In this document: positions 46,013 through 56,054 of the stretch, piece after piece
How the letters are laid out: each line of letters begins with the position of its first letter
Numbering within the stretch: the first letter of the stretch is position 1
NCBI GenBank assembly: GCA_944320865.1
Contig: CALUJC010000016.1
Location: 1 to 64,000, forward strand
Origin: an uncultured Bacteroides sp.
GTDB lineage: Bacteria > Bacteroidota > Bacteroidia > Bacteroidales > Bacteroidaceae
Direction of reading: 5' to 3'
Length of the DNA stretch: 64,000 nt
Translations under genes and position numbers: made by a program
Notes under the pieces: model-generated
What the model was told of the DNA's origin: nothing
The model's input: the letters and a program-made list of their open reading frames with translations, nothing else
Databases searched by the model: none

Positions 46013-46325
46013 GTTATACAGAAATAAAGGATGTTCAAATTCATTGCAAATGAAAGAAAAAGCGGAGAAAAATGCAAGAACCGCCCCTATTTTTAATACG
46101 CAAGCAGGGCGTATCCTCACGGACACGCCCTACCCTATTAACAAAAAACCGTATTACAATCTTTATCCTTTAAACCTATCAAAAACACATTATCTCTATG
46201 TTGTTTAACCCTAATTTCCAATCTAATAAAGGTCCGTCCGGTAGCGTTGGAAAGCTAGCCCGGTAGCGTTGGAACACTACCGCGCTGGGGTTGAAACGCT
46301 ACCACAGCCGCTTTACTGGCGGCAA
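46013..46325. other. HTCS-GH5 intergenic region
   Basis: 313 bp. It contains the three-unit tandem near-palindromes (46240-46303). I see no TAnnTTTG at a suitable place for the HTCS gene and no further gene. Confidence 0.55.
46240..46303 (+). repeat. Three tandem 20-bp near-palindromes, 22-bp period
   Basis: Units at 46240, 46262 and 46284 with an exact 22-bp period. The middle one, GGTAGCGTTGGAACACTACC, is a palindrome with one mismatch; the first (GGTAGCGTTGGAAAGCTAGC) and third (GCTGGGGTTGAAACGCTACC) keep one arm each. Confidence 0.8.
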
Positions 46326-48083
46326 TCAGAACGGATAAACGCCCTCGGCAGCGCCTTGCATAATGCCGCCAATGACGCCCGGATCGGTAACGGCACCCGT
46401 GTTGCGGTCCACCTCAGAGCCCGTCTCCCAGTGGAAGGGCACAATGCCATGGTTCTTGGCCTCGCGGGTAACCACCTCGTTCCAATAAGCACGGCTGGCG
46501 TCGTGGGCGGCCTGGTTCTCGCTGACAGTGCGGGCCATTGCGCTATATTCGCCTATGATGCAGGGGATGCCCCGGTCTGCAAAATGCGTCTTCAGCAGCT
46601 CGAACTGCGAGAGCACATGGTCTTCTTCGCCCCACGTAGGATTGTGTTCCGAGCCCTCCACATGGTTCGGCGCGCCCCAGTACCAGAAGGTATTGCCCCA
46701 ACTTGCATCTTCTTCCATCAGGCAGAAGTTGTAGGGCTCGTAGAAGTGTGCCTCTACCAACAGACGGCCGGTGGCTTCGTCTTGGGGCACGTCGAACGTA
46801 CCGCTCACCGCATCACTGATGCGCGTGCTCGGCGTCTGCACTATCAGGCAACGGGTAGCGTTGTTTCCGCCCGTGGCGCGCACGGCATCTACAAATGTCT
46901 GCTCGTAGGCCATAATCGTGCGGATGTCTTCCGGTTCCACCACTCCGGCGGCTGAGGTCTCATTCATGCCCGGCTCGTTGCACCCGGCAAAGAGCAGGTA
47001 TTCGTCATAAACATTCAGCTTATTGGCAATCTGCGTCCACAGGTCGTGCTGTTCCTGGTTGATGGCATCATTGATGCCTCCCAGTATATGGTCTTCTAGC
47101 CAACCGCCGTCCCAGTGTATGTTGACGATGGCATACATCTCGTTGTCACGGCAGTAGCCCACCACTTCGCTCACGCGGTCCAGCCAGGCGGGGTCTATCT
47201 CGTTCGTTTCTTGATTAATGATGTGGGAATCCCACGCGCAAGGGATGCGCACGGCGTTGAATCCGGCAGCCTTCAGCCCGTCAATATATTCCTTGCTGAC
47301 GCGCGGATTGCCCCAGCCCGTCTCGCCGCCCGGCACTTCCATGGTGTTGCCTATGTTGATGCCGGCATACATCTGCTTGGCCAGCGTCACGGCATCGCTG
47401 TTCATGCCCACCCAGTCATACGTGCGGCCGGGCTTCTGCACCACGTCCACGGTCTCCGTCAGCGTGCCCAGCGTAAAGGTAATACGCCCTATGCGGTCGG
47501 TGGCGGAGTAAGATTCGTTTTTGTCCACCGTAAAAGTATAAGTACGCTCGGCCATGTTGGCTTTTGTCTGTACCCGTGCAATCCAATCGACGCTGCAAGT
47601 CACCTCCGGCTCACCATTGGTAGTCAAAGCTATCTTCAAGGTGCCGCCTTCGGCTGCCACCGGTGCAGGTGCTTCCACCAGCAGCCCGTCGGCCGCAGTC
47701 TGCTTCACACTGACCTGTTGCGACGAACTGCCTGCCGCCAGCGTAATGATGGCTGTGCGGTCGTTGACATCCGTATTCTCTTGCACGGTCACGGTCACCG
47801 TCACCGCTTTCAAGGTCGCAGAGGGGGCACTGGCCTGCACCGTGCACCACGTTTCCGAGCTGCTGACCTGCACAGCATCCAGCGATTGCACGGCAAACGT
47901 CGTCGTTCCGCCCGAACGCGCCACCGTGATACCTTCCGACAGCAATTCTTGGGGGACCGTCAATCCGGTCACTCCACTGTCATACCCATCTTCATTATCC
48001 GAACACGCCGTCAGCGACCCAGCGGCTACCAACGACACAAAAGCCATTACGGCGTAAAACCGTTTCCATAGAACGTTTTTCAT
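46326..48083 (-). CDS. GH5 endo-xyloglucanase with BACON domains
   Basis: A 585-residue lipoprotein (Cys27 in LTACSD). Two BACON-type beta-sandwich domains (about 40-130 and 133-215; the second ends GTLTETVDVVQKPGR) space the catalytic domain from the membrane. The GH5 barrel starts AKQMYAGINIGNTMEVPGG; acid/base Glu in FAGCNEPGMNE (near 366) and nucleophile in IIGEYSAMAR (near 511). The arrangement is that of GH5_4 enzymes such as BoGH5A, the cell-surface endo-xyloglucanase. BoGH5A has one BACON domain; here two seem present. Divergent from GH43. Confidence 0.88.
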   Translation of the reverse strand: MKNVLWKRFYAVMAFVSLVAAGSLTACSDNEDGYDSGVTGLTVPQELLSEGITVARSGGTTTFAVQSLDAVQVSSSETWCTVQASAPSATLKAVTVTVTVQENTDVNDRTAIITLAAGSSSQQVSVKQTAADGLLVEAPAPVAAEGGTLKIALTTNGEPEVTCSVDWIARVQTKANMAERTYTFTVDKNESYSATDRIGRITFTLGTLTETVDVVQKPGRTYDWVGMNSDAVTLAKQMYAGINIGNTMEVPGGETGWGNPRVSKEYIDGLKAAGFNAVRIPCAWDSHIINQETNEIDPAWLDRVSEVVGYCRDNEMYAIVNIHWDGGWLEDHILGGINDAINQEQHDLWTQIANKLNVYDEYLLFAGCNEPGMNETSAAGVVEPEDIRTIMAYEQTFVDAVRATGGNNATRCLIVQTPSTRISDAVSGTFDVPQDEATGRLLVEAHFYEPYNFCLMEEDASWGNTFWYWGAPNHVEGSEHNPTWGEEDHVLSQFELLKTHFADRGIPCIIGEYSAMARTVSENQAAHDASRAYWNEVVTREAKNHGIVPFHWETGSEVDRNTGAVTDPGVIGGIMQGAAEGVYPF

Positions 48084-48127
48084 GATGTCTTTCCTCTTTT
48101 GTTTTAAATGGTTAATACTTGGTGCTA

Positions 48128-48135
48128 CAAAAGTA
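48128..48135 (-). promoter_or_regulatory. -7 element for GH5, TACTTTTG
   Basis: TACTTTTG on the minus strand, 44 bases before the ATG. No TTTG at the -33 position, as expected for an activator-dependent promoter; the candidate operator is about 41 bp upstream. Confidence 0.6.
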
Positions 48136-48175
48136 AGCTAAAAGGAACAAGCGGATGATTCTTTTTGTCTACCGG

Positions 48176-48190
48176 AAGGGTATGATTTGT
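48176..48190 (-). promoter_or_regulatory. Candidate HTCS operator upstream of GH5
   Basis: AAGGGTATGATTTGT on the plus strand, identical to the site before susC (62916-62930). It lies 41 bp beyond the GH5 -7 element, close to the 39-bp distance of the proximal susC site. Confidence 0.65.
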
Positions 48191-48300
48191 CAACACCATA
48201 GGACATAAAGTTTCCATTTACTGACATTATACGCCCGACACTTGCCCAGCTCGCGGGAAAGGAGTATAATTGCAAAAAGAAATGATAATTTATCTGTGTA

Positions 48301-50376
<2,076 letters not shown>

Positions 50377-50669
50377 TAATGGGGATTTAGTTTAGCGATT
50401 AGTGGTTAGTGATGAGTGATTAATACGTGCAATAAGGAGGCGGTAACTGATTCCCCTCCTCCGGGGAGGAGGGGTGGCACGAAGTGACGGGGTGGTAGCG
50501 ATAATCTTACTCTTATTCAGAGGATTATTTATTTCCCTACCACCTCCCCCTTCGGGTACTCCTCCTCCCCAAAGGAGGAGAATTCAGTTACTTCCCTAAT
50601 TCTTCATTCTTAGTTCTTCATTCCGGGGCTTCGCCCCGATAATTTATCATTTTCCCCGGTCCGTTTCCT
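50377..50669. other. Intergenic region with nested palindrome 50443-50592
   Basis: Arms GTAACTGATTCCCCTCCTCC (50443-50462) and AGGAGGAGAATTCAGTTAC (50573-50591) pair imperfectly around other C- and G-rich hairpins. A CGGGGCTTCGCCCCG hairpin lies at 50625-50639. No gene. Confidence 0.6.
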
Positions 50670-51338
50670 TCATTCCTCTACAAACACAGACGCCGCATCG
50701 CCGAAGTCCACGAAAATCACGTCGCCATGACTGGGGTTCTCCTCTACGGTGACGCCCCAGGCCGTGGGGAAACTGCCGAAGTGAAGCACGTTGTCCGTCA
50801 CACTCCATTCGCTGGTCTGTGTGGTTGTCTCAAAGTCCCAACCTGCATTGGGGCTGTCGGTGCGCATCATGGTGCCGTCCGCGCGAAACTCCAGCGTGAT
50901 AACTTTCTTCTCGTAATAACCTGTCCAGGTCCTGCCTGCCAGGTTCGTCATGTCCACACTGCACCGGTCGGCAGAGGGGGTGTAAATACGATGCAAGTCA
51001 TAATACTCCAGCGAGGTGCCATCCCGCAACTGCAACCAGCCCAAGCCGCAAGGCTCCAGGAAACCTTCTGCCTCAAACAGCCCGCCGCCTGCCGTCCATT
51101 CCGGCAAAGGAGTGGTGGAAGGCGAGTTAAACATCAGGTGATACGCACTGTACACACCCGTCCGGTTGGCCCGGAGGTCCATCAGGTGGCGCACCCCGTC
51201 CACCGACTCCCCATACCACAAGCCCACCAGGCTTTCGGCCACCTCGGGGTCGTCTATCACCTCGGTCTTTTCCTCCGTACAAGCTCCCAGCAGGCAGCAC
51301 ATGGCCAAGGGCAGCAGCAAAGCATATATCTTTTTCAT
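50670..51338 (-). CDS. Lipocalin-like lipoprotein
   Basis: A 222-residue lipoprotein starting MKKIYALLLPLAMCC at 51338 (lipobox LGAC, Cys20). The opening ESLVGLWYGESVDGVRHLMD and the later VITLEFRADGTMM strand follow the lipocalin-like pattern of Bacteroides proteins annotated as lipocalin-like or DUF5004; assignment is uncertain. Probably surface or periplasmic. It follows a second lipoprotein of similar design by 119 bp. Confidence 0.7.
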   Translation of the reverse strand: MKKIYALLLPLAMCCLLGACTEEKTEVIDDPEVAESLVGLWYGESVDGVRHLMDLRANRTGVYSAYHLMFNSPSTTPLPEWTAGGGLFEAEGFLEPCGLGWLQLRDGTSLEYYDLHRIYTPSADRCSVDMTNLAGRTWTGYYEKKVITLEFRADGTMMRTDSPNAGWDFETTTQTSEWSVTDNVLHFGSFPTAWGVTVEENPSHGDVIFVDFGDAASVFVEE

Positions 51339-51352
51339 AAGCAAATATTATT

Positions 51353-51457
51353 TAGTAGTTAGTAGTTGGTAGTCAGCAGTCAGTAGTCAGCAGTCAAGAG
51401 CCGGTAATTGAAGCATCCCTTCCACCAACTACTGACTACAGACTACCGGCTACTACC
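51353..51457. repeat. Simple repeat and inverted pair between lipoprotein genes
   Basis: Left arm 51353-51397 is made of TAGTAGTTGG and TCAGCAGTCAGTAG units; the right arm (51422-51457, ACCAACTACTGACTACAGAC) pairs with it imperfectly. Confidence 0.6.
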
Positions 51458-52051
51458 TTACTCTGCAGGAACGTAAGGCTCCGGCAAGGCAAAAAGGACT
51501 TTCCCGTTGTGCTCCACATAGTAATAGGCCGTGCCGTCGGCAGCCGGGTAAGGAGCCAGCACCTCCTCATAAGGCTGGGTCTCCACGCGGAAGTACTCCT
51601 CTATGTCAGTATGCGTCTTCAGGTAGTCGTCTTCCACCCGGTCGTCCGTCAGGGCTTCGCCCCAACCCCAACCGATGGAGTGGATGTCTTCCAGGCAACC
51701 AACGCAGTTGCCCAACACCGGTTGGCTGGCCTCATCGTAACCGCTGTACGTCAGAAACACACCGCTGTCCTCATCCACCCGGTAGGTGCCATAGCCCTTC
51801 ACCTCGCCCCGGTCGGTGCTTAGGGTGAAGCAGAAACGCTTGTCGGTAGTAAAGGTAATCTGCCCTTCGGCATTGTACACTTGGCCTTCGTTGGGCGACG
51901 AGCCCTCCAGGGCAGGCACATGATACTCCCACGTACCGACGATGGTGAAATCGCCGTCCGGATACTCCGGCGTGTCCAGCAGCCCGCACGACGACACCGC
52001 CAGTGCGCCCAGCAGCAAGGCTGCACTCCACATTTTCTTGAACCTGTTCAT
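51458..52051 (-). CDS. Lipocalin-like lipoprotein
   Basis: A 197-residue lipoprotein (lipobox in AVSSC, Cys22). DFTIVGTWEYHVPALEGSSP, then ITFTTDKRFCFTLSTDRGE and KGYGTYRVDEDSGVFLTYSG give a meandering barrel pattern. It is similar in length and design to the downstream gene but the two are not close in sequence. A TATATTTG -7 (52121-52128) lies in front. Function unknown; surface-exposed binding or inhibitor role possible. Confidence 0.65.
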   Translation of the reverse strand: MNRFKKMWSAALLLGALAVSSCGLLDTPEYPDGDFTIVGTWEYHVPALEGSSPNEGQVYNAEGQITFTTDKRFCFTLSTDRGEVKGYGTYRVDEDSGVFLTYSGYDEASQPVLGNCVGCLEDIHSIGWGWGEALTDDRVEDDYLKTHTDIEEYFRVETQPYEEVLAPYPAADGTAYYYVEHNGKVLFALPEPYVPAE

Positions 52052-52120
52052 TGCTGATTGTGTGTTTTAGTTGTTTTATTCCATTAAAGGCCAACGCATT
52101 GCGCGATTGGTATGAGATAA

Positions 52121-52128
52121 CAAATATA
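52121..52128 (-). promoter_or_regulatory. -7 element for the lipocalin-like genes, TATATTTG
   Basis: TATATTTG on the minus strand, 69 bases before the ATG at 52051. TTTG at 52145-52148 lies at 16 bases, shorter than the usual spacing. Confidence 0.5.
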
Positions 52129-52320
52129 ACGTATTTTTTCAAGCCAAAGAATGCGCCTGACGGCATTCAGCACAGGCATGAAAAAGCGTTCAGCGGCTAT
52201 GTTGCTTACTTTTAACACATTACATAATTAATGGCGAACCGTTAAAAAAACAAAACGCCGAGAATTTTCCTTTCCCCCTCAGCGCTAACCGCTAAACACT
52301 GACAAGCTACCCTCCTCCTG

Positions 52321-52398
52321 CTTTGTCCGTTCTTTTTCCGCTCCATAGGGCCGCAGCTCGACCGAACGAGTACCGAATGGGGTACGACTGAGGTACGA
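52321..52398 (-). repeat. Dispersed repeat, copy 3 (minus orientation)
   Basis: 39-base core at 52360-52398 plus a tail (52321-52359) shared with copy 4, including CGCTCCATAG and TCTTTTTCC. Confidence 0.85.
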
Positions 52399-52499
52399 AG
52401 GGGGTATATTGCGGAAATGTCAAAACAAAAGAAAAACAGGGCAGGCGGGAAAAAACGAAGAGGATGTGCCAAAATAAGTTTCAACTATCGTTTAGCCTT

Positions 52500-52575
52500 G
52501 TCATCCTGAACGTAGTGAAGGATCTCCCATTTATTTATGCTTTCAGGGGATTCTTCGCTCACGCTCAGAATGACA
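52500..52575. repeat. Palindromic interspersed repeat
   Basis: GTCATCCTGAACGTAGTGAA at the left and CGCTCACGCTCAGAATGACA at the right pair imperfectly. This REP-like motif is widespread between genes in Bacteroidetes. Lies 3' of the DUF5723 gene and may stop its transcript. Confidence 0.7.
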
Positions 52576-52642
52576 GAGTGATAGTCATATTGCACTCTGA
52601 CACACCTTCTTCGTTGTATTTCTATCCTTCCGGAAAGGGACA

Positions 52643-54025
52643 TCAATCCACTTCCGGGCGCTTCTTGCCTATGGTGCGCGACAAGCCGAGGAAGACGTTC
52701 ACGCTGCGGGTGTTCTTGCCCAGGAACAGGTAGTCGGTACCCAGCGTCAGCGGGCCAAGCTTGATGGCGGCACCAAACGTCTTGCCGGCGCTTTGCAGCA
52801 TGGAGTAGCTGGCAGACAGGCCTATTTTCGTCGTCGGACGGAAATTGGCCGACAGGGTCACCTCGCTCAGCGTGCGGTTCATGCCCCAGCGGGAGGTGTA
52901 GAGGCCGCCCACCGAGAAGCGGTTTTTCCAGAACGCATATTCGGCACCTACGGCCAGGGTGGTGGGCAGGCGCGTGGAGCGCTTCTTCTGCACGTTGCCC
53001 TTCTGCAGGCCAAACATGTCGAAGTCGATGACCTCACCACCATCCACACGGTCCATGAACTGATCCATGTTGGAGGCATCGTAAGTCTGCGTATTGTCGC
53101 CCTCCACTACCGACGAGGAGCTCTTGGACCAGGAGATGAAGCCCAGGTCGGTGACGGCGGCGGACAGGGTCAGGTTGTCCAGCAGGCGGTACGTGGCACC
53201 CAGGTCTATGCCCACGCCATAGCCGCCGATACCGAAGCCGTTCATCTCCACGCCGTCGATGGCCCCGCTGTAGTCGTCCGTAGTCAGCTCCAGGCCCTTC
53301 ATGTTGGCCTCCAAAGAGGCATCCACGTCGATGGTGGCGCTGGCATTAGGGTCGACATTGCCGTAGCGGTCATACAGCTCGGTTGTGCTGATTTGCACGT
53401 TGTTGATTTTCATGTCCAGGTTTCCCATACCCAGCAGCACGTTGAACTTTCCGCCCACTGTCAGCCGGTCGTTGATGATGCGTGCGTAGCCCACACCTAC
53501 TTCGGCAAAGGAGTTCAGGGCCAGGCGCAGGTTGCTGATTTGGTAGTTTTGGTTGTTCCAGCTCGAAAGGTCGCTATCCTCTCCGTCGGGACTGTCGCGC
53601 AGGTAATCGAACATATTCCTGGGGATACCTGCTTCCAGGTCGAAGCGTACGCCCACGTTGGCGCTCCAGAAGTTCTTGCCCCGGTAGAAGCCGAAAGAGA
53701 TGATGTCCGTCGACAGGGAAATGCCCAGGTCGTTGGCCACCTTCAGCTTGTTGTAGAAGTCGGGGTTGTCATAAAAGTCCCCATCGGAATCGAAAGTATT
53801 AATCAAATCTTGCAAACCCAGCGAGTTGGTGTAGGCACCTACATTCAGCGTGCCCAACGCAGGCGCATCCAAGTAGCCCCGGCTGGGCAAATTGGCAGGA
53901 TTCAGCTGCATCCTGCTGCTGCCTTCCATAAAGTAACCTGTGCGCAAGAATTGCGCCGACATCGGCATGGCCACCGCCAGCACCGCGGCAATGACCAGCA
54001 CTCTCAAATAAGCAATCCGTTTCAT
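52643..54025 (-). CDS. DUF5723 family outer-membrane beta-barrel protein
   Basis: A 460-residue exported protein (signal peptide ending MPMSAQF). LNPANLPSRGYLDAPALGTL at the start and alternating amphipathic strands to an aromatic-poor end are the DUF5723 pattern, a family of Bacteroidetes barrels related to PorV-like proteins. Function unknown. It has its own full promoter, so it is probably not an essential part of the surrounding xyloglucan locus. Confidence 0.8.
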   Translation of the reverse strand: MKRIAYLRVLVIAAVLAVAMPMSAQFLRTGYFMEGSSRMQLNPANLPSRGYLDAPALGTLNVGAYTNSLGLQDLINTFDSDGDFYDNPDFYNKLKVANDLGISLSTDIISFGFYRGKNFWSANVGVRFDLEAGIPRNMFDYLRDSPDGEDSDLSSWNNQNYQISNLRLALNSFAEVGVGYARIINDRLTVGGKFNVLLGMGNLDMKINNVQISTTELYDRYGNVDPNASATIDVDASLEANMKGLELTTDDYSGAIDGVEMNGFGIGGYGVGIDLGATYRLLDNLTLSAAVTDLGFISWSKSSSSVVEGDNTQTYDASNMDQFMDRVDGGEVIDFDMFGLQKGNVQKKRSTRLPTTLAVGAEYAFWKNRFSVGGLYTSRWGMNRTLSEVTLSANFRPTTKIGLSASYSMLQSAGKTFGAAIKLGPLTLGTDYLFLGKNTRSVNVFLGLSRTIGKKRPEVD

Positions 54026-54055
54026 GAAATAGTACTTTTAGACATTATTTGAGGG

Positions 54056-54086
54056 CAAATGTATGACTTTCGTTTAATTTATCAAA
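54056..54086 (-). promoter_or_regulatory. Promoter for the DUF5723 gene
   Basis: On the minus strand TTTG (54083-54086), 19-base spacer, TACATTTG (54056-54063): full consensus. Confidence 0.7.
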
Positions 54087-54188
54087 AAGAAACAATAATT
54101 TATTTTCACGCGGCTTCGATTGAGGGGAGAAATTTGTCAGGCGCTGGGCACGATTACGGGCTATATGCCTCCCGCCAACCTGGGGTTA

Positions 54189-54252
54189 TTTTTCCCGGTT
54201 AGGAAATATATTTCTCCCGGTTAAGAAAAACTTTTTTCCTAACCGGGAAAAA
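54189..54252. repeat. Perfect 18-bp inverted repeat with a third half copy in its loop
   Basis: Arms 54189-54206 (TTTTTCCCGGTTAGGAAA) and 54235-54252 are perfect complements; the 28-base loop includes TCTCCCGGTTAAGAAA (54213-54228), another CCCGGTTA copy in the same orientation as the left arm. Confidence 0.8.
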
Positions 54253-54273
54253 ACAAAGGCCTATACAGCAGAA

Positions 54274-54309
54274 AAGCCGACACCTCTGCTTGCGCGGGGA
54301 TGTCGGCTT
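54274..54309 (-). terminator. Terminator after the susCD operon
   Basis: AAGCCGACA (54274-54282) pairs with TGTCGGCTT (54301-54309). On the minus strand TTTT directly follows the stem. Confidence 0.75.
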
Positions 54310-54354
54310 ATCGGGAATTAATTAATCTGTCAGGATGCTATCTGCAATGGATTA

Positions 54355-56016
54355 TTACAGGCCGTCTACATCAAGTTCTATAGAGTCGATGGTTGCGCTG
54401 ACCAATGAGGTATCGGCAATGTCATTCCACAAATTAGCGATATCAATGCAGAATACCACTGCCCCTTCCGTCAATGCGGAAACTTCCATCCATACCGTAT
54501 AGGTGCCGTCGCCGGTAATTACGTCTTCATACTCCCCTTCTGTGAGGCTCGACCAGTAACTTGGATCCCAACTGGCATCGGCAAACTCCAGACCGGCCAC
54601 GTAAGAGCCTGACGCGCCCTCCTTCAAGTTACCGGTAATGCCGGACAACGTAAAGGTCACAACCATGTTCTTTTGGAAAGTCAGCATATTCAAGTCTACC
54701 GCCGGGGCAGAAGCTGTAGCGCCATATTGATTGAAAAGTTCAATACGCATCCGGCCATTTCCTTCAAGGTCGCCCCAATTCAAACGGTTGCTATCCCAGC
54801 GGATGACATCCACATTGCGCACCGGGCGAATGGCAAAGCCCAACTGACGCTGTGAATGTCCGGCCACGACCTCCGGGCCATTGAAGGACAAAGAGGCTGC
54901 ATAGTCGGCATTGGTGGCATCCATTGTTCCGCCCCAATAATAGCCATTGCCGTCGGCTACTGCCGCCGCGCCATCGCGATAGCCGGTAACCGGCAAGAAG
55001 ATGCTGTTGCCATTGGCGCCTGTAAAGCGGATGCCGCTTACGCCATCCACAGTTTCTTCAGTCTGCGTGGTATTGGCAATCAATGCCTCAATTTCTGCTG
55101 CGGTAGGCATACGGCTTTCCGTAGTACGGTTGCCATCCAAGTCAAGCACGAAGGCAGCATCGTTTTCCGTGCCTGCCACGTCGGCACTCGGATAATCGGC
55201 GGCATCATCGCTGAGCAACATGCCCGTGGCATCCCCGTAGCCAAACCAGGCGCCCGCTTCAGTTTCAGCCTCCGCACCCAAGTTATAAGATGCCCACAAC
55301 ACGTTCAAGCCCAGCCCTAAGTCTACGTAAGGCATCTCTTGCGCCGCCGTGGTCAACGTCTTGGTTTCGCCATACACCTCAGTCCCGCCTACCACTGCAT
55401 AAGCGGCATAGTGGTATGTAGTAGCCGGAAGCAAACCACTTACCACGCCTACAGGATAGGCTGTACCTGTCTGCACGCCCTCGGCTGTGCGCGCCAGCTT
55501 CACGCCGGTAGTCAACGTTTCTTCTGTCAAGCCATCCACTCCAGAAAACTGGCCGTTGATAGTAGCCTTTGTAGCCGTAATGTCGGTAGCGTCCATCGTA
55601 ACTACAGCGGCATCGGTAGCCACGAACGACTTCACGTCGCCGAAAGTCGTCAAGCGCGATTGCAGCGTGACAAACGTGGCATAATAATACGTGGTGCCCG
55701 TGGTCAGTCCGGTCAAGGTAGTGGTTACCGTGCCGTTTTCATCAATGCTGCCCAGCTGTCGCGTCCCTGTCGTAGTGGGGTCGGCAGCCGTGCCATAATA
55801 CACGCCTACGCTATATGAACTGGAGGACGACCCGGAAAGGTCTCTTACCGTACCCTGCAGCACAGCCGAAACAGCCGTAACAGAACTCGGGTCGCCCGTA
55901 GTCACTTCGGTAATAATGTTGCCGGTGGCAATGGTGTAATCGTCTTCATCATCGCAAGAAGCGACAAACAAGCCCGTTGCCAATAGCAGAAGTCCTGATA
56001 AATATTTTAGTTTCAT
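54355..56016 (-). CDS. SusD-associated surface lipoprotein with FN3-like and C-terminal binding domains
   Basis: A 553-residue lipoprotein (Cys21 in VASCDD followed by Asp, Asp, Glu, the acidic export signal of Bacteroides surface lipoproteins). Two FN3-like beta domains (about 30-220; TGLTTGTTYYYATFVTLQSR and GLLPATTYHYAAYAVVGG are homologous strands), then a DUF1566/FISUMP-like part (YVDLGLGLNVLWASYNLGAE), then a C-terminal carbohydrate-binding-like beta domain. Likely a surface glycan-binding protein (SGBP). Last gene of the susC operon, 38 bp after the preceding gene. Confidence 0.75.
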   Translation of the reverse strand: MKLKYLSGLLLLATGLFVASCDDEDDYTIATGNIITEVTTGDPSSVTAVSAVLQGTVRDLSGSSSSSYSVGVYYGTAADPTTTGTRQLGSIDENGTVTTTLTGLTTGTTYYYATFVTLQSRLTTFGDVKSFVATDAAVVTMDATDITATKATINGQFSGVDGLTEETLTTGVKLARTAEGVQTGTAYPVGVVSGLLPATTYHYAAYAVVGGTEVYGETKTLTTAAQEMPYVDLGLGLNVLWASYNLGAEAETEAGAWFGYGDATGMLLSDDAADYPSADVAGTENDAAFVLDLDGNRTTESRMPTAAEIEALIANTTQTEETVDGVSGIRFTGANGNSIFLPVTGYRDGAAAVADGNGYYWGGTMDATNADYAASLSFNGPEVVAGHSQRQLGFAIRPVRNVDVIRWDSNRLNWGDLEGNGRMRIELFNQYGATASAPAVDLNMLTFQKNMVVTFTLSGITGNLKEGASGSYVAGLEFADASWDPSYWSSLTEGEYEDVITGDGTYTVWMEVSALTEGAVVFCIDIANLWNDIADTSLVSATIDSIELDVDGL

Positions 56017-56054
56017 AGTCTTTTACTTTTAAATGGTGGTTAATCATAGACATA

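Larger units (their letters stand above)
52052..52642. other. 591-bp intergenic region, two repeats
   Basis: Contains dispersed-repeat copy 3 (52321-52398), the palindromic interspersed element 52500-52575, and the -7 of the lipocalin-like genes. No gene recognised. Confidence 0.65.
54026..54354. other. 329-bp intergenic region
   Basis: Holds the DUF5723 promoter, the inverted repeat 54189-54252 and the terminator 54274-54309. No gene. Confidence 0.65.
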
